Notes: generated from the letters alone by a model not told the origin. 13,679 bases of DNA from an uncultured Desulfobacca sp. (GCA_937958145.1 CALGOE010000189.1:1-13679), one strand, 5' to 3'. Counted from the stretch's first letter, positions 1 through 7,920 are shown. Program-made: numbers and translations.

Positions 1-1
1 C

Positions 2-1273
2 CTCGGTGCGGAGCATGATGCCCGCGCCGCTGATCTGGTCTTCGCGGCCATGGATATCAGTGATCTGAAAAAGATAGAACAGGAGCGTCTGCGCATCGAC
101 AAATTGGAATCCCTGGGCATCCTGGCTGGCGGTATTGCCCACGATTTCAACAATATCCTGACCGTTATCCTGGGGAACATCGAGTTGGTGGGGATGGAGT
201 TAAAACAGGATGGCAAGTGTCAGAAATATTTAGCCGAAGCCGACGATGCCTGCCGACGGGCCCAACATCTGGCCAGACAACTGCTCACCTTTGCCAAGGG
301 TGGCATGCCCTTGAAAAAACCGCTGGACCCGGCCCAGTTGATTCAGGACGCAGTACCTTTGGCCCTCAGTGGGTCCCAATCCGCAGTGGAACTGCTGATT
401 GATGATGATCTCTGGCCGGTGGAGGTTGACGAAGACCAGATGCACCAGGTCATCAACAACATCCTCCTGAATGCCGACCAGGCCATGCCTCACGGCGGTC
501 GCATCACCGTGGCGGTCCAAAACTGTCTGGTGACTGCGGCCCTCGGCCTCCCCCTGGCCGAAGGCCGCTATGTCCGGATATCCATCACCGATCAGGGAGT
601 AGGCATCAGTCCCAAGGATCTGGAGAAGATTTTTGACCCTTACTTCACCACCAAACAGCTGGGAAACGGCCTGGGTCTGACCGCCGCCTACTCCATTGTG
701 AAAAATCATCAGGGCCATATCAGTGTGGAATCCCGTCTCAACAAGGGTTCCTGCTTCCGCATCTACCTGCCGGTATCACCCGTGGCGGCTCAAGCTTCCC
801 GCCCCAAGGTGGCCACCATGCCCATCCGCGGCCAGGGACGGATTTTGGTGATGGATGACGAGGCTTCCGTCCGGGAGGTTTTATCTCACATGTTGCTGAG
901 ATTGGGCTACGAACCGGTGTGCGTCAAAGACGGCGGCCAGGCCCTGGAGGCCTATCAATCGGCCCAGAAGAACCAGGAGAGATTTGCCGCCGTGATCCTC
1001 GATCTCACGGTGCCCGGCGGCCTGGGGGGCAAGGAGACCATTGAACTCCTCCGGCAGCTTGATCCTCAGGTCAGGGCAATCGTTTCCAGTGGCTATGGCG
1101 ATGACCCGATTCTGGCCCACTACACCGATTTTGGCTTTCACGGGGTCATAGCCAAACCATACAAGATTAACGATCTCAGTCAGGTCTTGCACACAGTCTT
1201 GCATCAGAAGCCTGCTCCCCGGCCCAAACCTCACAAACCGACCAAACCAGCCGCCAAAACGGGCAACCGGTAA
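2..1273 (+). CDS. Hybrid sensor histidine kinase/response regulator, 5' truncated by the window edge
   Basis: The frame is open to the left edge with no stop, so the first ATG (position 50) is probably internal. The residues around it (FAAMDISDLKKIEQE) look like the end of a PAS domain running into the signalling helix. Numbering from that Met, the phospho-accepting His is H31 in AGGIAHDFNN, a HisKA box of the HDFNN class. A HATPase_c domain follows at about 135-245, with an N box (INNILLNADQAM), a G1 box (DQGVGI), an F box (DPYFTT) and a G2 box (GNGLGL). A receiver domain occupies about 263-390, with acidic pair D269/D270, phospho-acceptor D318 and conserved K369 in AKPY. The C-terminal tail is Pro/Lys-rich and probably disordered. 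By family knowledge the kinase autophosphorylates at His and passes phosphate to its own receiver. The signal and output partner are not visible. The next gene starts 129 bases downstream. Confidence 0.93.
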   Translation, partial: LGAEHDARAADLVFAAMDISDLKKIEQERLRIDKLESLGILAGGIAHDFNNILTVILGNIELVGMELKQDGKCQKYLAEADDACRRAQHLARQLLTFAKGGMPLKKPLDPAQLIQDAVPLALSGSQSAVELLIDDDLWPVEVDEDQMHQVINNILLNADQAMPHGGRITVAVQNCLVTAALGLPLAEGRYVRISITDQGVGISPKDLEKIFDPYFTTKQLGNGLGLTAAYSIVKNHQGHISVESRLNKGSCFRIYLPVSPVAAQASRPKVATMPIRGQGRILVMDDEASVREVLSHMLLRLGYEPVCVKDGGQALEAYQSAQKNQERFAAVILDLTVPGGLGGKETIELLRQLDPQVRAIVSSGYGDDPILAHYTDFGFHGVIAKPYKINDLSQVLHTVLHQKPAPRPKPHKPTKPAAKTGNR

Positions 1274-1402
1274 GCAAGAACGGTGCGCCCGGCGGTTTTT
1301 TCCTGGCGGTCCCCCGGTTTGGCTTGCTGCCGCGGCAATTATCCTTTTTTCCTCTCTTGCCACCTGCGGCTCTTTGGTTTAGAGTAAGGATACCGAGGGC
1401 CT

Positions 1403-2371
1403 ATGAGAGATCGCTTACGGAAGCTGCGGCAGCTTTTCCATCACCAAGACCGCCTGCTCATCCTCATTGACGCTGATCCTGACTCCATTGCCAGCGCTCT
1501 GGCCTTGAAACGGCTGCTGTGGCGGCGGCTGGCCGTCTGTACTATTGCTCCTATCCGGGCCATTACCCGCCCCCAGAATCAAACCATGGTCAGGCTGCTG
1601 GAAATACCGCTGACCGCATTTGATCAGATCCAACGGGATGATTTCAACCGCTTTGCCCTGGTCGACTCCCAACCTTCCCATAACCCCCTGTTTGCCGATT
1701 TCGCCTACGATGTCATCATTGACCACCATCCGCTGCTGCCCCAAAGCAGCGCCCGCTTCCTGGATATCCGGACCGGCTACGGCTCCAACTCCACCATCAT
1801 GACCGAATACCTCCGGCAGGCCAAAATTAAGCCTTCCATGAAATTGGCCACCGCCCTGTCCTACGCCATCAAGACGGACACCCACAATTTCGAGCGCCCT
1901 TCCATTGAAGCGGACATCCGGGCCTTCCATTATCTGTTCCGCTTTACCCGCCACGCCCTGTTGCGCCGCATTGAAATCGCCGAAATGACTCTGGAAATGC
2001 TGCACTATTTCCAACTGGGGCTCAACCGCCAACAGCGACGGCGGGAACGGGTCTATTGTTATGTGGGGCGGGTGCCCAATCCTGATATTCTGGTGATTTT
2101 AGCCGAATTTTTCCTGCGGGTGATCGAAATCACCTGGAGTTTTGTGGGGGGCGTCTACGACAACCGCCTCGTCGTCATTTTCCGCAATGACGGTATCCGC
2201 AAAAATGCCGGTAAACTGGCCGCCAGGGCCTTCGGTCGCCTGGGTTCTGCCGGCGGTCATGCCTCCAGTGCCCGGGCCGAAGTCCCCCTGGCGCACCTGC
2301 TTCACCTGCCGCCCCCCGACGACGTGCCGGCCTGGGAAAACTTTCTCATCAGCCAGATTGAGGGAGGGTAG
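1403..2371 (+). CDS. DHH/DHHA1 family phosphoesterase (NrnA-like)
   Basis: This 322-residue protein has the two-domain DHH layout. The N-terminal metal-binding domain shows motif I (D23-A-D25-P-D27), motif II (D88 in VDSQP), the signature D107-H108-H109, and D159 in KTDTHNF. The C-terminal DHHA1 domain ends with a substrate loop around GSAGGHASS (G284-G285-H286). Characterised relatives hydrolyse short oligoribonucleotides, 3'-phosphoadenosine 5'-phosphate or cyclic dinucleotides using Mn2+; which of these applies cannot be read from sequence. No membrane, PAS or CBS domains are present, so it is a soluble stand-alone enzyme. The ATG has GAGGG at 1395-1399 close in front and AAGGA further up. 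It converges with the wrbA-like gene. A DHH phosphoesterase is near certain; the NrnA label is a best guess. Confidence 0.88.
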   Translation: MRDRLRKLRQLFHHQDRLLILIDADPDSIASALALKRLLWRRLAVCTIAPIRAITRPQNQTMVRLLEIPLTAFDQIQRDDFNRFALVDSQPSHNPLFADFAYDVIIDHHPLLPQSSARFLDIRTGYGSNSTIMTEYLRQAKIKPSMKLATALSYAIKTDTHNFERPSIEADIRAFHYLFRFTRHALLRRIEIAEMTLEMLHYFQLGLNRQQRRRERVYCYVGRVPNPDILVILAEFFLRVIEITWSFVGGVYDNRLVVIFRNDGIRKNAGKLAARAFGRLGSAGGHASSARAEVPLAHLLHLPPPDDVPAWENFLISQIEGG

Positions 2372-2466
2372 GGGCCACGCCCGGCGCCTCGGGCCATTGG
2401 GGGTCGGTTCCGGACGACGGGGGGGAGCGGCCCCGCCGGTTCCCATCTGCTTCGGGCCCTGCCTTT

Positions 2467-3081
2467 TTAACCCCGTAATTTGGCAGCAATGGCCGCCACC
2501 CGCGCTCCCAGGGCCTTGGCGATTTCCAGATCTTCGGCAGCCGGCAGGAGATCATTGCGGCCGCCGGCCACGGTCGTGGCCGCATAGGGCGTGCCGCCCC
2601 GGCCTTCAGTATGCAACATCCCCGGCGTGGAATAAGGGACCCCGACGATAAGCATTCCCAAATGCAGCAACGGTACCATCATGGTATACCCGGTGGTCTC
2701 CTGGCCGCCGTGGCTGGTGGCGGTGGACACAAACAAACCCGCGGGCTTGCCCTCCATGGCTCCCTGCCCCCACAATTCCACCATCTGATCAAAGAGGGCC
2801 TTCATCTGGGCGCACATGTTGCCAAAGCGCGTCGGGGTGCCGAACAGCACGCCGTCGGCACTGCGGAGATCATCCAGGCTGCAATAGGGGATATCCTTTT
2901 GCCGGCTTAGGACCTCCTGGGCATGTTTGCTCTCCCGGACCTTGGCTTCGTTGAAAGGCAAGTCCGGTACCCGCCGCAGGACCAGCTCCGCCCCGGGGAC
3001 AGACTGCACCCCCGCCGCCACGGCCTCGGCCAGCCGCAGGACGTGCCCATACATTGAGTAGTAAACCACCAAAATCTTCAT
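2467..3081 (-). CDS. wrbA: WrbA-type flavodoxin-fold NAD(P)H:quinone oxidoreductase
   Basis: This 204-residue protein matches the WrbA family in length and motifs. It has the FMN phosphate loop S9-M-Y-G-H13, the PTRFGN stretch at 83-88 followed by a Gln-Met-Lys helix, the STATSHGGQE loop at 119-128 (H124), and GTPYAATTVAGG near 163-174. WrbA proteins are cytosolic FMN tetramers that reduce quinones by two electrons and so avoid semiquinone radicals. The start was placed at 3081 because AAGGAGG lies seven bases before that ATG and the protein then begins MKILVVYYS, the usual N-terminus. The open frame continues further upstream but encodes no family sequence there. It is divergent from lnt across about 290 bases and convergent with the DHH gene. 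Confidence 0.93.
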   Translation of the reverse strand: MKILVVYYSMYGHVLRLAEAVAAGVQSVPGAELVLRRVPDLPFNEAKVRESKHAQEVLSRQKDIPYCSLDDLRSADGVLFGTPTRFGNMCAQMKALFDQMVELWGQGAMEGKPAGLFVSTATSHGGQETTGYTMMVPLLHLGMLIVGVPYSTPGMLHTEGRGGTPYAATTVAGGRNDLLPAAEDLEIAKALGARVAAIAAKLRG

Positions 3082-3250
3082 AACCCGTCCTCCTTGCCTG
3101 ATGTTCTGCGTATCCCGGCAGCCCGGCTCATGACCCCCGGCATGGTTATGCCTCCATCTTAACAGAATTAGGATCAGGGGGCCATGAGCTTTCTTGGCCC
3201 AAGAAGCTGCCTGACCGAGGGCGGCGTCCGGGCGTGGACAAAACATTAAC

Positions 3251-3280
3251 TTGTTTTTTGGGTCTGACATACCCCATAAT
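3251..3280 (+). promoter_or_regulatory. Possible sigma-70 promoter for lnt
   Basis: TTGTTT (3251-3256) and CATAAT (3275-3280) are separated by 18 bases. The -10 matches consensus at 5 of 6 positions; the -35 is poor. It sits about 95 bases before the chosen lnt start, in the divergent wrbA/lnt gap. The rest of that 293-base gap (3082-3374) shows no convincing gene. Confidence 0.35.
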
Positions 3281-3374
3281 AAGATCATCAAACGGGGCCG
3301 GGCAGGACATGGGAGTCGGCGGACGGCTCAGGGAGCGCTGCGCCCCGGAATCGTTGGGAGGAACTGCCGATCTT

Positions 3375-4895
3375 ATGCTCTTCCATCTTCTGGCTGTGGT
3401 GGTTTCTGGAGCCATGCTGGCCCTGGCGCTGCCGAAATTCAATCTGACCATATTCCTCTGGGGGGCGCTCCTCCCTTTGCTCTGGGTCCTGGAGGACCGC
3501 CGGGGGCGGGCCGCCTTCCTTTGGGGCTTCGTGCACGGCCTGGCGCAAAACCTGGTCATGCTCTACTGGATCGTCTACGTCACGGTCATCTATGGCAAAC
3601 TGCCCTTGCCTGTCGGTTTTGTGGTGTTGCTTCTCCTGGCCGGGTATATCAGCCTCTTTCGGGGCGCCTGGGCCTGGCTCTACACCTGGGGGCGGGACCG
3701 GGGGCTGGCCGCTATCTGGTGGGGGCCGGTCCTCTGGGTCAGCCTGGAGTTCCTCCAGACCTATCTGTTTACCGGCTTCCCTTGGATGCTTGTGGGCTAT
3801 GGTTTCCATCAATCGCCTTATCTCCTCCAGGTGGTGGACCTCACCGGCGTCTATGGTTTAAGCGCTCTCATCGTGGTCTGGAATATCGGCCTCTATGAAC
3901 TTCTCCAGGGCGCGCTGGCCAAACGGTGCCGCTGGCGACCGGCAGCCGTGGCAGTGCTCTGCCTTCTGGCGATCCTGGCCTATGGCCGCTTCCGCCTGCC
4001 CCAGGTGCAGGAGCAGATGGCGCACAGCCCCACTTTTACCGTGGCCGTGGTGCAAGGCAACATTGAACAAGGGCGCAAATGGGATCCGGCTTATCAACAG
4101 GAGACCCTCCAGATCTATCGGGATTTGACCTTGCACTCCCGCCCCCAAGACCCCAAGCTGGTGGTTTGGCCCGAGACCGCGGCGCCGTTTTTCTTTCTGC
4201 GGGATCAAAAACTGTCTCCGGTGGTGACGGCCGTGGCCCAGGAAAGTGGCAGCTATCTCCTGTTCGGCAGTCCGGCCTTTGAGAGCGGGCCGGAAGGCGA
4301 GTCATTTTTTAACCGGGCTTACCTGTTGGATCAGGACGGCGCGGTCATCGGTTATTATGACAAGGCCCACCTGGTCCCGTATGGCGAATACGTGCCCTTG
4401 CGCCGCTTTTTTCCCTTCATCGGCAAGATGGTCCCCATGATAGGCGATTTTATCGAGGGACCGGTGGGTCGGGTCCTGAACCTCCCCGAAGCCAATCTGG
4501 GCACCCTCATCTGTTTTGAATCCATTTTCCCTTATCTGAGCCGGGCCATGGTGGCCAACGGCGCCGATCTGTTGATCAACATCACCAATGACGCCTGGTT
4601 CGGGCGCACCAGCGCGCCGTACCAACATCTGGCCATGTCGGTGACCCGGGCCGTGGAAAACCGGGTATCCCTGGCCCGGGCCGCCAATACCGGCATCAGC
4701 GCCCTGGCCCGGCCCGATGGCAGCATCCTCTGGCACTCCGAGCTCTACATCGCCACCGCTCATACCGGCGCCCTGCCGCTTCTGGCCGGCGGCAGTTTCT
4801 ACACCCGCTGGGGCGATTGCTTTGCCTGGCTTTGTGTGGGCTTGGCTGTCCTTGGATTGGCTGGCGGCATCGTCATGGCCCGGATCCGAGGGTGA
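3375..4895 (+). CDS. lnt: Apolipoprotein N-acyltransferase
   Basis: Lnt adds the third acyl chain to the N-terminal cysteine of lipoproteins at the periplasmic face of the inner membrane, the last step after Lgt and LspA. The 506-residue product has hydrophobic membrane segments over about residues 1-205, a nitrilase-like domain from about 218 to 470, and a final membrane helix near 484-502. The catalytic triad is visible: E267 in VVWPETAAP, K330 in YYDKAHLVPYGEY, and C380 in LICFES. ITNDAWFG lies near 401-410. Length and motif spacing match the proteobacterial family. The start at 3375 was chosen because the protein then opens directly with the first membrane helix, as usual, and GGGAGGAA lies about 12 bases upstream. 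Earlier in-frame ATGs would add a non-family extension of up to 47 residues. Confidence 0.95.
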   Translation: MLFHLLAVVVSGAMLALALPKFNLTIFLWGALLPLLWVLEDRRGRAAFLWGFVHGLAQNLVMLYWIVYVTVIYGKLPLPVGFVVLLLLAGYISLFRGAWAWLYTWGRDRGLAAIWWGPVLWVSLEFLQTYLFTGFPWMLVGYGFHQSPYLLQVVDLTGVYGLSALIVVWNIGLYELLQGALAKRCRWRPAAVAVLCLLAILAYGRFRLPQVQEQMAHSPTFTVAVVQGNIEQGRKWDPAYQQETLQIYRDLTLHSRPQDPKLVVWPETAAPFFFLRDQKLSPVVTAVAQESGSYLLFGSPAFESGPEGESFFNRAYLLDQDGAVIGYYDKAHLVPYGEYVPLRRFFPFIGKMVPMIGDFIEGPVGRVLNLPEANLGTLICFESIFPYLSRAMVANGADLLINITNDAWFGRTSAPYQHLAMSVTRAVENRVSLARAANTGISALARPDGSILWHSELYIATAHTGALPLLAGGSFYTRWGDCFAWLCVGLAVLGLAGGIVMARIRG

Positions 4896-4897
4896 CG

Positions 4898-4990
4898 ATG
4901 CAGGAGGGAATGATAATTGCCGATTTCTTAAAAAACGGTAAAATTAAGATGAATGGTTTCTATCTTCAGCCTACGGCCGGTCCGCCATGA
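4898..4990 (+). CDS. Possible 30-codon leader ORF coupling lnt to era
   Basis: An ATG two bases after the lnt stop, with GAGGG five bases before it, opens a 30-codon frame. Its TGA overlaps the era start as ATGA. Further in-frame ATGs lie at 4910 and 4949. The peptide (MQEGMIIADFLKNG...) matches nothing I recognise. The argument for translation is positional: era has no clear Shine-Dalgarno of its own, so ribosomes finishing this frame could start era. It could also be chance, since a frame this short is not significant alone. Confidence 0.3.
   Translation: MQEGMIIADFLKNGKIKMNGFYLQPTAGPP
4917..4944 (+). promoter_or_regulatory. Possible sigma-70 promoter for era
   Basis: TTGCCG (4917-4922, 4 of 6) and TAAAAT (4939-4944, 5 of 6) are spaced by 16 bases in an unusually AT-rich patch between lnt and era. 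The predicted start point near 4951 would leave a leader of about 36 bases before era. Confidence 0.4.
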
Positions 4991-5904
4991 CAACGACCGA
5001 ACACCTGCCCGAGAACGATTACCGCTGCGGCTTTGTCGCTCTCTGTGGAGCCCCCAATGTGGGCAAATCCACGCTCCTCAACCGTTTGGTGGCGGACAAG
5101 GTAGCCATCACCTCGCCCAAACCCCAGACTACCCGCCACCGGCTGTTGGGGGTGGTCAACCTCCCCCGGGCGCAGATACTTTTTCTGGACGCCCCGGGGA
5201 TTATGGATCCCAAGAGCCTCCTCCACGAGAGTCTGGTCAAAACTGCCCTGGGAGCCCTGGCGGATGCCGATGTCGTGGTCTGGCTGGTGACGCCGGACAC
5301 CAGAGAATCCGCGGCAGAAGCCATTCTGCCCCACCTCCGACAGGCGGCCAAACCTCTCATCGTCGCCATCAACAAGATTGATCTCATCAGCCGGCCCGAG
5401 GTCTTGCCGCTCATTGACCACTACCACTCTCTGCTGCCCGAGGCGCCGGTGGTGCCCATTGCGGCCCTGTTGGGCGACGGTCTGCCCAACCTGGTGGCGG
5501 AAATCGTCCAGCGCCTGCCGGTGGCGCCACCGCTATACCCGCCGGAGCAACTGACCGATCAGACCGAGAGATTCCTGGCTGCCGAATTTATCCGGGAACG
5601 GGTCTTCCACCACACCTCCCAGGAGATCCCCTACGCCGCGGCGGTGCAGATCGAGTCTTTTGAGGAAGATGAGCGTCCCCGGCTGGTTAAGATCCGGGCC
5701 ATTATCTATGTGGAGCGCGATTCCCAAAAGGCCATTATCATCGGCAAAAAGGGCAGCCGCCTGAAACTCATCGGCCAAGAGGCCCGGGAGGAGTTGGAGA
5801 AACTCCTGGATTGCAAGGTCTTTTTGGAGCTGTGGGTCAAGGTCTGGAAAAATTGGCGCAAAGACCCCCGGGCCCTCCGAGAATTGGGATACGTCATGTC
5901 GTAA
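4987..5904 (+). CDS. era: GTPase Era
   Basis: Era binds the 3' end of 16S rRNA and checks 30S subunit assembly. The 305-residue product has the G domain followed by the KH domain. G1 is GAPNVGKS (21-28), the switch region has QTTRHR (47-52), G3 is DAPG (68-71) and G4 is NKID (129-132). The G5 position reads PIAAL near 157-161 where PISA is usual, so Ser is replaced by Ala. The type II KH domain contains IIGKKG (251-256), followed by the conserved LELWVKVWKNWR stretch near 280-291. The ATG at 4987 is the only start before an in-frame TAA at 4945. It has no good ribosome binding site, which suggests coupling to the short upstream frame. Confidence 0.96.
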   Translation: MTTTEHLPENDYRCGFVALCGAPNVGKSTLLNRLVADKVAITSPKPQTTRHRLLGVVNLPRAQILFLDAPGIMDPKSLLHESLVKTALGALADADVVVWLVTPDTRESAAEAILPHLRQAAKPLIVAINKIDLISRPEVLPLIDHYHSLLPEAPVVPIAALLGDGLPNLVAEIVQRLPVAPPLYPPEQLTDQTERFLAAEFIRERVFHHTSQEIPYAAAVQIESFEEDERPRLVKIRAIIYVERDSQKAIIIGKKGSRLKLIGQEAREELEKLLDCKVFLELWVKVWKNWRKDPRALRELGYVMS

Positions 5905-6007
5905 AGGGAATGGAAGATATGACGGATTTTAGCAAAAGGCACGGGCCGGGTCGGTCAGCAACCGGAGAATTCCGGGAGGACACCGGCACAGGAGGCAAAG
6001 AGCTCAG

Positions 6008-6460
6008 ATGGCAACGTCCATATTCCTGATGGCACTGGGACTCATCTTCCGGCCCCGCCTGGCCTGGGCGATCCAGACCCACGGCGATCCGGAGGGCCTC
6101 TATGCCCATCAGCTGGGCCATATCGTTTTTCTCATCGCCATGATCTATGTCTGCTGGCAGATCTGGCGGCAGGATTTAAAGGCCAGGCCAGGCTTTACCC
6201 GCCTTTTCTGGGCCTGCATTCTCTTTGGCGCTTGGAATATCCTCACCTTTATCGGGCACATAGCCGAAGAGCAGTTGGATCCCAGCGCCATTGACCGCTC
6301 GGCCGGATACCTCTGGCGCACCCTCCACATCACCGACCTGAACGGTCTGCTTTATTATCTGGCCAAATTGGACCACCTTATTCTGGTCCCGGCCTTTTTG
6401 CTGCTCTACCTTGCCTTACGGGCCTTTCGGAGGCGGCAAGTGGGGGTACCGGGACCATGA
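6008..6460 (+). CDS. Small integral membrane protein of unknown function, partner of the following kinase
   Basis: This 150-residue protein matches no family I can name. Residues 1-21 are hydrophobic and end in LAWA, so they may be a cleaved signal or an anchor. Membrane helices follow at about 37-54, 66-84 and 118-138, and the tail is basic (RAFRRR). Histidines lie in or near the helices: H35, H38, H84 in FIGHIAEE, H107 and H123. That arrangement would suit metal or haem binding, which is only inference. Its ATG is preceded by GGAGG with a long 12-base spacing; ATG 6029 (residue 8) is an alternative. The stop overlaps the kinase start (ATGA), so the two are probably translated together. Its helices resemble the kinase N-terminus, suggesting a shared sensory membrane module. 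Confidence 0.75.
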   Translation: MATSIFLMALGLIFRPRLAWAIQTHGDPEGLYAHQLGHIVFLIAMIYVCWQIWRQDLKARPGFTRLFWACILFGAWNILTFIGHIAEEQLDPSAIDRSAGYLWRTLHITDLNGLLYYLAKLDHLILVPAFLLLYLALRAFRRRQVGVPGP

Positions 6461-7566
6461 TCTGGTCTCTGCTGCCGTCGCTCCTGGTGGATATGGTGGG
6501 GTCGGCGCTGGCCATCATCCTGGCGGCGTTGTGTCTGGCCAAAGTGCGCCAGCTGCTCCGCCAGGAACCGGAAAACGCCCTGTGGATTTTTCTTTTCTGG
6601 CTGAGCACCGCCCTGGCCGTCTTTGCCATCTCCCGTTCGGTGGGCCATATCGCCCAACACCTGTTGATCATGGCCGGCTACCGGCACATCTGGCAGGCTT
6701 TATCACCCTTCAGTGGCGCCATCAACACCTTCACTTTTATCCTCATTGCCAGCGTTACCGTCTTTTTCCACCACTTCCAGCGCATCTATCACCGCATGTC
6801 CGCCAATCACGCCGAGTTGGAGACCGTGAGCCGGGATATTCTCAACCTCAACCGGGACCTGGAAACCATGGTCATGGAACGGACCATGGCTGAGATGGCC
6901 CTGGGCGTAGCTGACGGCATCCGCAACCCCATCTGCGTCATCGGTGGTTTCAGCCGTCTCCTCCTGCGCCGCCTGTCGCCCGACGACCCCACCCGGGAGT
7001 GGCTGCACACCATTGCCGCCGAGACCAAGCGCATGGAAGAAATGGTGGAGAAGTTCGAATCCTTGGCCCAAAAACGGGAGTATTTCTTCGGCCAGGAAGA
7101 CCTGAACCACGTCGTGCAGGCCACGGTGGAGACGCTCGGTCCGGAAATCGCTGCCAAAAAGATCGTCCTGGTCACCGATCTCTGGCCCGAACCCATTATC
7201 GGCAAGATCAACAGCCACCTGCTGCGGGTGGCCCTGTCACATCTGGTCCGCAACGCCATTGAGGCCACGCCGCCCGGCGGCACCATCACCCTGATAACCC
7301 GGCGGGAGGGGGAATTGTCCCGTCTGGCGGTGCAGGACACGGGCCGGGGTATGCCGCCGGACGTGGTCGAGCAGATTTTTACCCCCTTTTATACCACCAA
7401 AATCGGCGGTTCCGGCCTGGGACTGGTCTTTGTGCGCCAGATCGTGGAGGAACACCGGGGGACTATTGCCGTGCAGAGCCAGGTGGGCAAGGGAACGACG
7501 ATCAACATTGACCTGCCGCAGCGCTTCAGTCCGCGCCAAAATTCCGATTTTCGTCCCTTTAGCTGA
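6457..7566 (+). CDS. Membrane-bound histidine-kinase-like protein with a degenerate H box
   Basis: The 369-residue protein starts with hydrophobic segments near 6-28, 42-60 and 88-105, then a helical linker (about 106-145). A HisKA-like region follows in which the usual HEIRNP reads D153-G154-I-R-N-P158, so both the phospho-acceptor His and the following acidic residue are absent. The HATPase_c domain looks intact: N266 in HLVRNAIEAT, D294 in DTGRGM, FTPFYTT near 308-314, and GSGLGL near 318-323. It may therefore bind ATP without phosphorylating itself in the usual way, or use another residue. There is no receiver domain and no response regulator gene nearby. It overlaps the upstream membrane-protein gene by four bases. 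A sequencing error is possible, but loss of both H and E needs more than one base change. Confidence 0.88.
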   Translation: MIWSLLPSLLVDMVGSALAIILAALCLAKVRQLLRQEPENALWIFLFWLSTALAVFAISRSVGHIAQHLLIMAGYRHIWQALSPFSGAINTFTFILIASVTVFFHHFQRIYHRMSANHAELETVSRDILNLNRDLETMVMERTMAEMALGVADGIRNPICVIGGFSRLLLRRLSPDDPTREWLHTIAAETKRMEEMVEKFESLAQKREYFFGQEDLNHVVQATVETLGPEIAAKKIVLVTDLWPEPIIGKINSHLLRVALSHLVRNAIEATPPGGTITLITRREGELSRLAVQDTGRGMPPDVVEQIFTPFYTTKIGGSGLGLVFVRQIVEEHRGTIAVQSQVGKGTTINIDLPQRFSPRQNSDFRPFS

Positions 7567-7655
7567 AATGGGAAAAGGACGGGAGGTTTGTGCCCGCTTG
7601 CCGGAGGCGGGGAGAAGGCAGGAGTGGCGCCTGCAAACAGCGGCAGGGCCGAAGG

Positions 7656-7684
7656 CGGCGGGCGTGTCCACACACCGCCCGCCG
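7656..7684. other. GC-rich perfect hairpin between convergent genes
   Basis: Nine-base arms CGGCGGGCG (7656-7664) and CGCCCGCCG (7676-7684) enclose an 11-base loop. It lies between the kinase stop and the zinc-ribbon stop. There is no T run on either side, so it is not a canonical intrinsic terminator, though it could slow polymerase or protect 3' ends. Confidence 0.4.
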
Positions 7685-7695
7685 GTGGCGAGGGG

Positions 7696-7860
7696 TTAAC
7701 TCTTCCGAGAGGTCTTGGTAATCACAGTGCTGAGCAGCGGCGTCACGTCTTCAGAGCCGCAGTGCTCGCATTTGACTTTTTCGGTCTCACGTTCTTTCAT
7801 ACTCATGATGCGAGAGAATTCCTTGCCACATTTCTTGCAGAGAAATTCGTAGGTCGGCAT
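7696..7860 (-). CDS. FmdB-like zinc ribbon protein (54 aa)
   Basis: This short gene encodes MPTYEFLCKKCGKEFS..., ending in TKTSRKS. Two CxxC pairs (C8/C11 and C31/C34) form a zinc ribbon, and the opening MPxYEFxCxxCG is typical of the FmdB/CxxC putative regulatory family. The name comes from a gene linked to formamidase regulation, but most members have no tested role. The start is well supported: AAGGAGG lies seven bases before the ATG. A sigma-70 promoter about 60 bases upstream suggests it is transcribed on its own, although the M24 peptidase gene lies upstream on the same strand. The 268 bases between the two hold this promoter and no other convincing gene. Confidence 0.9.
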   Translation of the reverse strand: MPTYEFLCKKCGKEFSRIMSMKERETEKVKCEHCGSEDVTPLLSTVITKTSRKS

Positions 7861-7920
7861 AATGTTCCTCCTTGCGGGCAGCGAGTATTCCAGAACCTTG
7901 GAAACAGGCTAGTGAGAAAG

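Noticed and set aside
1274..1402. Search for a terminator after the hybrid kinase (CGGCGGTTTTTT)
   Set aside because: There is a T run but no adequate stem before it.
2372..2466. GC-rich runs between the convergent DHH and wrbA genes ending in TTTTT
   Set aside because: No stem of convincing length directly precedes the T run; a terminator is expected here but not demonstrable by eye.
3082..3291. Upstream extension of the WrbA frame to an ATG at 3291
   Set aside because: The family N-terminus starts at 3081 with a strong Shine-Dalgarno; the extension has no family resemblance.
5919..6029. A 36-codon frame after era (MTDFSKRHG...) with a weak GGAAG upstream, ending in TGATG beside an internal ATG of the next gene
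   Set aside because: Composition is Gly/Arg-rich and unlike a folded protein, the ribosome site is weak and it overlaps the next gene by 22 bases; no independent support.
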